64,000 bases of DNA, taken from Primula veris (lineage: Eukaryota > Streptophyta > Magnoliopsida > Ericales > Primulaceae). The notes beneath the pieces are model-generated. The model did no database searches, was not told where the DNA came from, and worked only from the letters and a program-made list of their open reading frames with translations. The stretch lies in assembly GCA_963682055.1 (NCBI GenBank), contig OY821750.1, positions 8,682,501 through 8,746,500 of the forward strand. Direction: 5' to 3'. Positions 11,174 to 21,900 of this stretch are shown here, one piece after another (the stretch's first letter is position 1; every line of letters begins with the position of its first letter). The translations under genes were made by a program, and so were the position numbers.

Positions 11174-11267
11174 ATTATGTAATCAAAAGTGAATCTATTA
11201 GAAATTAAATTAAAGCTAAGAAACCCTAATGATAACTCTCTCTCTTTCTTTTCTGTTATTGTAATAA

Positions 11268-11277
11268 TATTTATATA
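11268..11277 (-). promoter_or_regulatory. Probable TATA box of the NAC gene
   Basis: The minus strand reads TATATAAATA ~95 bp upstream of the ATG at 11173. A CT-rich/GA-rich tract (11234-11250) lies between it and the start codon, as in many plant 5' leaders. Confidence 0.5.
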
Positions 11278-12123
11278 AGTCTCCACATAACCAGTTATAA
11301 AAGAAATAGGACTGTGGTTTATAACTTATAATTAAACACAACCTTATCAATTTGTCTTTCTCTAAATCGTATACATATATAATTATATTTCTTCTAAGGC
11401 GTTGAGTAAATTATCTTTAAGTTTTTACTAAAAAATGGGAGAAGGTCTAAGTTTAGTTTTTACTTTCTCAACAAGGAATAGCACCTCTTACTAAAATGTA
11501 TTATTTTGTAGCTGAAAAAACAATGTAAACTCACCTAAACATTTTCTCTTTCCAGACATTCAAAAAATATTAAAAAGAGCTGCTCATGCAAATAATTCAA
11601 TGATTCTTTGACAATCTAATGATTTTTTTTGACAATCTAATACAAAATTTTAACAATCTAATATACTTTTTTGACAATCTAATAAAAAAAATTGACCGCC
11701 AGTTTCCGGTGTTGACCAAAATAAAAGAAAAATGTAAAGAAAAAGGGAAAAAATTCAAAAAATTAGAAGAAGAAAAAAATCAGAAAAATTATAAAATTTG
11801 GAAAAAAAATCCAAAAAATCCAAAAAAAAAAAAACTAAAAAACTAAAAAAAAAAAAAATCCAGAATTATTTAAGAAAAATTAAAAAAAAAATTAGAGAGT
11901 TTGGAAATAAAATAAAATAAAATCCAAAAAAAAAAAAATCTGAAAATCTACCCTCAGACAAAACCCTCCCAATTCCCATCCTATTTTTATGCAGGGGCCA
12001 ATCACGAATTGTACATGAAGGATGCCGAATTTATAATTAAAATAATGTCAAGGTAAAAAGTTGTGAATTCATTGTCCAATGCAAACTTTGTTAATCGCCC
12101 CTCTTGATCTTTGTGATTAAGAT
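11278..12123. other. Intergenic, with short repeat and A-rich tract
   Basis: Upstream flank of the NAC gene. 11607-11690 holds about five copies of TGACAATCTAAT (some degenerate) separated by T/A runs. 11700-11960 is strongly A-rich with short ORFs that reflect composition only. No gene seen. Confidence 0.6.
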
Positions 12124-12766
12124 CAATGTTTTAAATAGCGTTACCGCTATCATAGCGTCTTTTCGAGAGAAATGCTAAAAACGCAAATAGCGTAGCAACG
12201 TAGCGCTTTGCGGTGTATTTGTTTTTTTGCCTAAATATATAATAATATAGCACTATATATAGTTATACAATTTATACAAATTATGTTAACAAAATTAAAA
12301 GTTAAAAGAATTGGTTGTGGTTTTTTGGGGAACGAAAGAGAGGGAGACATGTTTGGTCAAAAAACTCTACGTTTTTTTAAGTATTTGAGGATAAACGTAT
12401 TTTTTTATATATATTAATTACTATATAAAGTAATTTGTGACATGTTATTTACTATAAAAATGAATATGTGGCATGTTATTAATTATATGTGCTAATTGTG
12501 ACATGTAATATACTAGAGGGGCTAATTGTGATATGTTATAAACTATAGGGGTCAGCGCAGTATTTACAATAACAGTCCTTGTATTCTGTTTTAAAAACTT
12601 GATATTTACGCTACCAGTACAACAATTTTACGCTTTTTACGCTTTTAGTCCCAATAGCGCGAATTTAGCGCTTTTGCATCCAAATACCGTATTTTTGATG
12701 CATTTTTTCCTAAAAAACGCTATTTCGCATAATATAACGCAACATAGCGCGTTTTTTATAGCATGG
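12124..12766. mobile_element. hAT-type MITE of the AGCG/CGCT-rich family, 643 bp
   Basis: Starts CAATGTTTTAAATAGCG. It is flanked by a perfect 8-bp duplication ATTAAGAT (12116-12123 and 12767-12774). The right end is degraded (reversed: CCATGCTATAAAAAACGCG). Internal sequence is studded with AGCG/CGCT words like the copies at 15525 and 19210, with an AT-rich centre. No transposase coding capacity. Confidence 0.82.
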
Positions 12767-15504
12767 ATTAAGATATAATGATCTTCTAACATGGCTACCA
12801 AACTCATTTAGCATCATGCAAGATTTTGATGTACTAAAAACATTGTTCTAACCTATACTTTTTTCTTGAAACGTCTTCTCTCAAACACTCTTGAATATCC
12901 AAACTAACATGAACCTTGTTGATTATTGCTCGAAACATACAGTACCCATTAATTATCCATTAAAACCCCATTCCAACATCCATACTAATTAACCTCTTAT
13001 ACATCCACTTTTACTACAACTTTAGAAAGTGAAAGGAAATAGCAGCTCCACAACAACCTTTTTTTATGTTTCTCTAGTTTACATGGCTCTTTATTACGGC
13101 AGTTTTTGCAAATTTGAACTGAGATATACACGAATAAAACAGTCAATAAAAAGGCAAAGTTAATAATAATAATATTTGTTTCGGTATGACATGTATGCTG
13201 AAATATTAGGTAAAGAGTTATTTTTGGAACCCCCCTGGGTTGAAACAAATCGGTTGAAACTTCATATGTCTCTAGAGTCTGGAGATATCTGTAAACCATA
13301 CATGAGTTGATATTATTTCAAGATTAGACGTTGGATCACATACTTTGATATAATTAGCACTACCTGCCATATTAGGTTCAATATTTAAAATATGTTAATT
13401 TACTTATCCGTGATCTTGGGAAAAAAAAAGTAAAAATATTATCACTTGTGTCGCGATTGAGTTTCCTCTAATTACTAGGTTGTGTATTTATTAAATAAAA
13501 CATGATCGGTAAACTCCCGCAATGCATTGCCTTGCAAAACAATGTGACAAAGGTCATACTACTTCATAAACAAGTTGCTGGTACACTTTGCAACAATGTA
13601 GGCATCAACATCTTATCCCGACTTAACCAAATTTACATGGATATGGATGTCCACAAAAACTTTTTTAGTAAAAACTAGAAATATTGCAGGTCCATTTGTT
13701 CTCTGCTATATCACAATTTAAGGCCCTATTGATCTGAAGTTGTAGTGTTGTGAAGAAACTTGTTGTGAGCACCTATCAATCTATCATATGATATTACTTC
13801 ATCAGTTTTACCCAACATTGTCAACGATAAACGCTTTTTTAAATGTCTTGCTAGAATTAATTATCTTGAATACTCAAACCAACAGTCCTCCGAATATTTT
13901 TAGCTTTCGACAAAACAAAAATTACTTTGCAACAAAAAGAAAGATACTAAAAAATAGATTTATAATCAAGAACCGACTTTTGTGAGCCTCGAACCCTAGT
14001 ATTTTTGTTTCAAGATAGTAAAACACCAAACATTGTTTCTACTTTGCTAGTAATCCAGTAATCTGCAGAATACAAAGTTCACTGATCCTATATAACCAAG
14101 TGGGGCAATAAATTTGTCATATAGTAGTGGTTGCTAACATTACCTAATCCACCACGGACTTGGTAAAATTCAAACTTAGTATAGGGTAGTTGATGAGTAC
14201 ATATATAGATGTTGCAAACCTTAGAATCATCCATCCAATGCCAACTTTTATAGGGAATGAACAATCGTGATCATAATATTATTTATTCATTATCGCAATC
14301 TTATAGTTAACACGGTCAAAGATGCATATAAATAAAGCACCAAACAGATGCATATATAGAGTTTTGATTGTAAATTTAGATGATTCAATGCAAAAAAATA
14401 TGTCAAACTTTGTTAATCACCCCAGTGAAACATGTGCGATTCTACCGTAATCATTTAGCACCTATTGCATGATTTTGATGTACGAAAAACATTCTTCTAA
14501 ACTATACTCTTTCTTGAAACGTCTTTGCTCAAACACTCCTGAATACCCAAACCCTTGATGTTGTAGTTGTATTTTCTCTGATGTTGAAGTTGTAGAGGCC
14601 GGATTTTTCCACTTCAAAATTTCTGAAAAAAAGGCAACATTGGCTTTTGGCTTGAAGTCGAGAGACATGATTGTAATATTGATATAGGTCATCAATCAAA
14701 AATCTTACTAGTTATTAACTTGCAAAAAACCCATAGTTTGGTTGCATCATTTGCAACTCGATATTTGGATTAGGAGTCTGGTAAATCCCACAAGCAAGTG
14801 TTTGTCAATGTAGTCAACTTTTAATGATTTGTTAATCCCTTGTTTATTATAGCATATGAATCCCCTAACTCATTTTCCTTAGAATTTGAGCAACTTCACA
14901 CAATAAAAACTCGATTTTGTTTAATTAGCAGGCTCCTTGTAATTTTTCTTAGAAATAGGAATATCAAAATCTTCCACAAATAAAAGGACCGCATCAGAAA
15001 CCCTAATTAAAAGTTTCTTTAAATATAAAGTGATTGGTATGCTTTTACAAAATTTAGGGAAATATTTAACTCTATAAAATTTGTCAACTTCCCTACATAT
15101 TTCCCTATCATTACCATATACTATTAATTTAATATCTACCCAATTATTTTTCAACTTTATGTGGGTCCTATTATTATTTGATATTGACAAGTGGAGAATA
15201 TATTATTTTTAAATAGATAAGTAAGAGTTAAGGAAAACAATATGTTCCTTGTATTTAGGGAATTGTTTTGGTGAATTTATAATTTGAGGAATGCAGAGGA
15301 GCCTGATGTGAATGTAACTTTTATGGTTATTCCTCATATCCAAAGGAAAATGGTGAAATAGGGCTACACATACATTGTTTATGTTTTTCTCAAATTCTCT
15401 GTCCCTCCTATTTTTTCACTTTCTCCCACATGAATATACATTAAATCACAAAATGCAAATAAGGAAGTTTATAAGGTAGTTAATGTTTTGTGTGGATGTA
15501 AAAG
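12767..15504. other. Intergenic, no supported gene
   Basis: AT-rich DNA. About 100 bp at 12800-12905 recurs at 14455-14560 (shared 'gattttgatgtac.aaaaacatt', then 'tttcttgaaacgtct'), so a short segment was duplicated. Small ORFs (12997-13299 minus, 14462-14695 minus, 14921-15190 minus) have no recognisable family, no paired splice sites and low-complexity composition; I do not call them genes. Confidence 0.55.
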
Positions 15505-15524
15505 TGAATCTAATGACAGTATAT

Positions 15525-15893
15525 CAATGTTTTAAAATTCGCGCTATATAGCGCGAAGTAGCGATTTTTAAAAAAAAACGCAACGAAACACCACTATTTG
15601 GCTGGAATTACGCTAAAATCACGCTATATGGGACCAAAAGCGCAAAAAGTATGAAATTCTGGACCAAAAGCATAAATAGCGAGTTAGGAAAAAAACAATG
15701 GATCTAAATAATAAATATAGTGTAATTTTCATAAAAGTGTGTTCAATCCAGATGGTTGTGACAGTGCATTATTTTCCAGTAGACCCAAGTTTGAAACTCA
15801 CCTACAGCCAAAAAAAAATTGCAAAACGCTATTTGCGCTTTTAGCGTTTCTCTCGAAAACGCTACGGTAGCGATACCGCTATTTAAAACATTG
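15525..15893. mobile_element. hAT-type MITE, 369 bp, with perfect 8-bp target duplication
   Basis: The terminal inverted repeats CAATGTTTTAAA / TTTAAAACATTG are perfect over 12 bp. The flanks are CAGTATAT (15517-15524) and CAGTATAT (15894-15901). The paralogous site near 3537-3544 carries a single CAGTATAT and no insertion, which is a natural empty site. Near the left end is a 16-bp perfect palindrome CGCGCTATATAGCGCG. No ORF of its own. Confidence 0.92.
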
Positions 15894-15933
15894 CAGTATA
15901 TTGTGTTCTTTTCTGTTCTATAGTTCTGGAAGT

Positions 15934-16040
15934 AGTGCATATTTAGGCAAAAAAAAAAAATACACCGCAAAACGCTATTTGTGCTTTTAGCGTTTTTCTA
16001 AAAAAAACGTTATGCTAGCGATACCGCTATTTAAAACATT
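15934..16040. mobile_element. Right-end fragment of the same hAT MITE family
   Basis: The sequence from 'agtgcatatttaggc' to 'ttaaaacatt' matches the right third of the copy at 19210-19694. It is followed by a near-copy (16041-16080) of the 40 bp that follow the intact MITE (15894-15933). MITE end and flank were thus duplicated together. Confidence 0.7.
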
Positions 16041-16857
16041 ACACTATATTATGTTCTTTTATGTTCTATAGTTCTGGAAGCATATAATAATTAGCTATCT
16101 CAGCAACTCACTGACATAAGTGTAGTTTTCTGGTTTCCTTTTTCTTCTCTCATTTTCCAAGAAGAACGTTTCGGTGATTTTTTTTGTGTGACACATCATA
16201 ATCTGCCCTTCTAGTTGAATATATTTGCTTCTCTTTTCTCCTATTTTAGAGGTTGTATGTCCATTTCCATTTTGTAAACTAGCATATAAACATGTATTCC
16301 TATTTGACATAAAAAGAATCGGAGAACTCCTTGAGACACTTTTTCCTTATTGCCAAAGACATTTTAGCAGAATAGATAGGCTCGAGAGAAGCATAGTTCT
16401 ACTAGAATATACACTTTGATGGCAATGTCGGTCAGTGAACCTGAAGTAGAACAGAGGGAGAACGGAAATGTTTCTCTAAAGCAATTATTAGTTACATAGG
16501 ATGCAGATGATGAGGCTTTGGTCGAGAACAATTACACTAATAAATGAGAAAAATGTTTCTTCAAAGAAACGTAAATTTAAATCCAAGGATGGTGAGCGTA
16601 AGAAAGTGAAGGAGGTGGCCTATATCGAGCCGCCTTCGGGTGTGTTATAGGATCATTGTACAACATCCCTGTATCTACATGCTGTATTTATTTATTTATT
16701 TTGTTTCTTTTCTGAAGTTATTTTTTGTACGCTAGAACAAATGAAAGAAGTTTCAACTCAGATACACTAGGCTATAAAACCATATTAGTTAGTCGCCAGC
16801 TTGAGATGTGTTTTCCAGTTCGTTTTATTTGGGTTTGCTTGGATTTCTACTCGTAAT

Positions 16858-17562
16858 TAGGCTGTAAATAAAACAAAACGAACGAACAAGTCTCTGTTCA
16901 TGTTCAGTTCATGAACTAAAACTCTTATTCATGTTCAGTTCATCTTCATTTAAATACGAACAAACATTAGCCGAACATTTGACGAGGCGAACACGAGTTG
17001 TTCGTGAACATCTAATTTCTTCCAAAACATTCAATAATTGAAAAAATAAATAAAAAATCTTTCTTTTTAAAATATATTTTAATTTTATCATATATTATTA
17101 TATTGTTAACTAGGATAAACCAGTTCACATATAAATTTAAGTTTATATATTGTATAAATTTTTTTTTACATACGTATGATTACTTTAACGAGTTGAACAC
17201 TTAACGATAAAATCGGTGACTGTATTTATAGTATGATGATATAAATTACCATAATAAGTTCGAAATAATACAAACATATCATTTATATTATTATAGCATA
17301 AATATGTTTATTAATTGTGTAATGATATTAGTTTTTGTTACATCATTAATAGATTTATTTTTTAGTTTATCAAACTTTATATATAGTTAACACGACCTTG
17401 TACGAATCGAACAGAGCCATGTTCATGTTCAGTTCACTTAATAAACGAACAATATATTCTTATTCATTATCGTCTTCATTTTAAATGAACGAACATGAAC
17501 CGAATATTAGCCGAACCGAACACGAACGATTCCACGAACAGCTCATCTTATCTACACCCCTA
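16858..17562. mobile_element. hAT-type MITE, CGAAC/GTTCG-rich, 705 bp
   Basis: A perfect 8-bp duplication CTCGTAAT flanks it (16850-16857 and 17563-17570). Ends: left TAGGCTGTAAATA, right reversed TAGGGGTGTAGATA. The arms are rich in GTTCATGTTCAGTTCA on one side and its complement on the other, so much of the element can fold back. No coding capacity. It differs in sequence from the 4044 and 15525 families. Confidence 0.82.
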
Positions 17563-17570
17563 CTCGTAAT

Positions 17571-18944
17571 CATCTGGGGCTTATTTTCAAAAAAAAAAAA
17601 TCACCTGGGAATTATGGCTATGTTTTTTTTGTGTGGAAGATTTCTTTGATGCTGTTTAAGCCAAGTAATTTTGTATTGCTGCTTACAAATTCGGTACGTT
17701 TGACTAGTCTGCTTTAAATACTTTTTTCAGATGCATGGTGATCGAAATGTGGTTGATATGTTTACATTCGGATAACTTTTCATATTTTTAAGGTTGCATC
17801 GTATTGAAATACCAAGAAATGTGGGTACATGTTATAATTATGTTGCAAGTGTGATGGAACGCGTGGACGGAGTCTTACATAGACCCGCAAATCATGCACC
17901 TTATTCGAAAACGGATCTGATTTATGTAGGACTGAATGGAAATTTTAGATATGTATTAAGCCGCAAAATTATGGTCACACAATCTTATAGCCATCATGAT
18001 ATGACAAAATTTATCAAATAACACGAATTGTAATGTTGTGTTTCTGAACTCTAAACTTGTTAAAAGCAAATCATGAAGTGTCACCGAAATTAGTAGTACA
18101 AGTGACACATTTCATTAATTGATTTAGAGCACAAAAAATCCAAATATCTTTGCCTAAAAGCACCTTTAGATCTCAATAAGAATCACCAAATACAACATTC
18201 AAGTTAGATTTTCATCATATAGCGTTCTAATCATAAAAGAACAACTCCATTTTTACCGTATCCGAAAGAACGAAAATAAAACTTGTGAATAGTAGAAATT
18301 ACGTTTCCAGAACTTCTTCCATTCCTAGCTGATGGAGCCGAACTTTTTTAAGAATTTAACTAAGCTTGAAATTACGTATTTGCTTTTTGTACATCAGTAT
18401 TAACCAAGTATACCTTATAATTTTAAAGCTGTTCGAACCGAACTTACATCTCAGTCTCAAAAAAACAGAATTTCGCCAATCAACCAAATACGAGAGCTAA
18501 TATAATATTTAAGCTGATTGGTTGGAAGTTTTTTTTTCAATCTTAAAAAAGTTGCTAGTATTATACTGAGGTCAAACAATCCTTGAATTTTCAGTTACAT
18601 ATTTGACCAACTCTTACGTTTATCCTACTCGCAAAACAGTTAGATCAGTATCACCTAATTATAATTATGGAATTGATATTAACCATGTATGGCATCTTCT
18701 TTCACTATTATCTGCAAATATTCATCTAGAACATACATCCAAATATTTTGTATATAAACTAAAAATAACAAATTAACATGTCTCCCTGTTACTCATTTAT
18801 CATATTCCCAGTCATTGTGAAACTTTCCTTTTAAAGCATGCTTACATACACAAACCAACTACCAAGTATAAACAGTACAATATAATATAGTACGGAGTAA
18901 GATGTAACTCGATAATAATATCCTTTCACAGAGTGTGATTATCG
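17571..18944. other. Intergenic between UTP13 fragment and NERD gene
   Basis: A 75-codon open frame at 17794-18021 (plus) follows a T-rich stretch with a possible acceptor AG near 17730, but I recognise no family. 18610-18730 is similar to 4730-4860, the other UTP13 downstream flank. The rest is AT-rich without features. Confidence 0.5.
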
Positions 18945-21900
18945 TCATGCACTCAGAGTCATTGAAATTATAGAGGATAGCTTGATCTTTCGTACTTTCA
19001 ATGAGTTTTGTGGCTGAAATATTACCTCTGTACTTGATCTAATATTTACTTCGGTCCATTCAGAAGCAGATGCACCTTCATTTCGGTAGTCCCGTGCAGA
19101 ATACAGTACTTGAAGCGTCGAGTGAGCTGGATAAATAAATCATATACATTAACGACTAATTAGTAAATATAGAAACCCGTAGAAGATATTAGCAAAAATG
19201 TGTCAACACCAATGTTTTAAAAATCGCGCTATATAGCGCGAAATAGTGATTTTTGGGGGAAAAACGTAACGAAAAACCACTATTTGGCTGGAATTGCGCT
19301 AAAATCGCGCTATAGGGGACCAAAAGCGCAAAATTCTGGATCAAAAGCGTAAATAGCGAGTTAGGAAAAAAAAACAGCGGATCTAAATATTTAATTTATA
19401 GTGTAATTTTCATAAAAGTGTGTGCAGTCCAGATGGTTGTGACAGTCCATTATTTTCCAGCAGACCCAAGTTCGAAACTCACCTACCTACAGCAACTTTT
19501 TTTTTCGATTTTTTTTTATTACTACCTAATATAACTATACATTTTATCTTTTATTGTTATATATTCTAAAGTTTAGTGCATATTTAGGCAAAAAAAAAAG
19601 TACAACGCAAAGCACTATGTAGCAACGCTATATGCGCTTTTAGCGTTTCTCTCGAAAAAACGCTACGCTAGCGATAACGCTATTTAAAACATTGGTCAAT
19701 ACTAACCCAACTGAAAGAGGTTTTTTTGTCTCATATTAATGCATCGTTAAGCACTTGGTTACACTAGTATTTACTTTTTATTATTATTACAGTACTTGGG
19801 CATATGGTTAATGGCACAAGAAGGTGAGGAAGTTACCTAAACCAAACATGCTCGTCTTCTGGATTATCAGGCGATTGACTTTGGACCTTTTGACATTTCT
19901 CAATAACTGAATATCCTCTTCCTTCCCTTTAAATTCAAGAAACTCCCCGAGCATATATTTGTTACCTTTGAGCTCCAACCTGTATGGTAGGACAAAACTT
20001 GGTAATATGATATTCCAATTCTTACTGAGAATTTATAAATTATATATCACAGGCACCATAAGATTAAGGAGTTTCTAATGAACCTATCCCATGCCGGAGC
20101 AGTACTGAGGATAAAATTAAGCTGCTGATGAAATGATTGTTGCATTTCTTTTTTCGCACCACAAAATGCATCGTTAATCCAACCGGAGAACTTATTTTTT
20201 ATTTCGGGTTTCAGATTTACCCACTGGTCATAGGTGACAACCTCAGGAGGAAAAGAACCCGGGTAGATGGCACTGCATGAATTTGAACAAATAAGCGTCT
20301 CAGGTAAATTGGCAAACAATAATTGAAGTTTGACAAATACTCCCCCCCACCTACTAGCACTACATCATGGCCATTGACTTGTAGCTATGTTGGGAGGTCA
20401 TACATTCTATATTGGCTGCTATAGAAGATATAAAATTAACTCAATCATGACAAAATCATGTAAACTTCTGTATGTTTCGTCTGTTGCAACCATTGTTTCT
20501 CAAACTAATGATGACAAACTAGAAATCCATCAAGCTGTCGATTCCATTCAAGGAACTAAGAACCTTGAGTAGAGAAGGGAAATAGAACCATGTAAAGAAG
20601 AACAGGAACGGCAGTACTTAAAAAACAAAGCAGATTTGAGTTTGATCCTCACCTGAAATTTGGATTGGAACAAACAACTTTAAAGGACAAATAGCCTTCT
20701 AGGAGAGCACATCCTCTTTGTTCAAGATAAGACTCGAGAACTGAAACTTGTTGTTCGACTTCTATCACCTGAGACATGAATATCAGTGAAAACGACCGCA
20801 TAATGACAGCCTGTGGTAAAAATGATCTAAAATACTACTATATCGTAGACTTTAAAAAAGAATTTAACAAGACCAGATGTTCTGAAACTTCTATTTCTTA
20901 ATCAGTTGTGTTCATCCAGAATTGTCAAATTAAAGCTTTATAGATAATACAATTGAAGGCCAACTTACAGGATTTGGATAGCGCTCAGTTTTATGGTGAC
21001 TTCCATCAGTGGAAACCCAACTTCCATCGCTGTCAACTGATATAAGGCCTGAGAGATTTTGAACAGAAACAACCACTACTTTTCTGTTGAAAAGAGATAG
21101 GCAGCACTTGCCTTTATTATTATATTCAAAATTCTAGAAAAAATTTAAATGAATGTAGTTAAATTGACAAGACTAACTTGAGAGATAAAGCACAATAATT
21201 TGGTAGCTTATAACAATGAGATTGATATAAAGAATATAAGTATCTACCCTTTAGTAACGAGAACCAAATCGATGTTTTGTCTTGAACCAGTATCAGCATC
21301 AGGAACTCGAAGTCCAACATAAGCTTTTCCACCATATAGCTTCTCGAGCCTGCAATTAACAAATGAAAAAAGCTTCAAAAATAAATTATTTTTACAACAG
21401 GAAACACAAGTAATTTGAAGGGAAAAGAATTCCAGCTCATAGAGGGTCGAATAAGATCGTCTCCAATTAAGCTCATAAAGAAACCTTTAATACTTTAAAA
21501 TTTACTTCAATTTATCATTACTAGAGGCATCCATCTCAGCTTAACCTCATAAATGGAGTTTCTTTCCTTTTCTTCTCAGATATTTAACATCAATTAACTT
21601 TTAACGTTCGTCAAATGTGGTATAAAATCTCCCCCTTAAGTTCTAAACTAAGCCTATTGCTTTTGTACCCTAGACAAACTATAATAACTTACTAGCTAAA
21701 AAACACAACTTTATTTAGGAAAGGACGATGAACAAGTCAATTCATTTAAGCAGTTGAATGAACCAAGTTAACCAACCGATATAAATATCAAGTTTATGTC
21801 GGGTCATATATTGGAACATTTGCAACACTAGGAATGTATACGCATCATAGGGATTTGGCATGTTACCCCTTTCTGATAATTTGTATTATGATCTAAATTC

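Larger units (their letters stand above)
15505..16650 (+). pseudogene. Second copy of the UTP13/TORMOZ-like last intron and last exon
   Basis: 15505-15524, 15894-15933 and 16041-16308 match the last intron of the copy at 3531-3833. The exon at 16309-16650 encodes IGELLETLFPYCQRHF then SRIDRLERS, the Utp13 C-terminal domain, and continues past the point where the first copy is truncated: 'SVSEPEVEQRENGNVSLKQ', then a lysine-rich tail (SSKKRKFKSKDGERKKVKE) ending in TAG. It is dead. The splice-acceptor AG before the exon is gone (gacAG reads gacAT), a frameshift/stop follows EYTL at ~16417, and other in-frame stops occur. A hAT MITE interrupts the intron. The earlier exons are not nearby. Confidence 0.8.
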
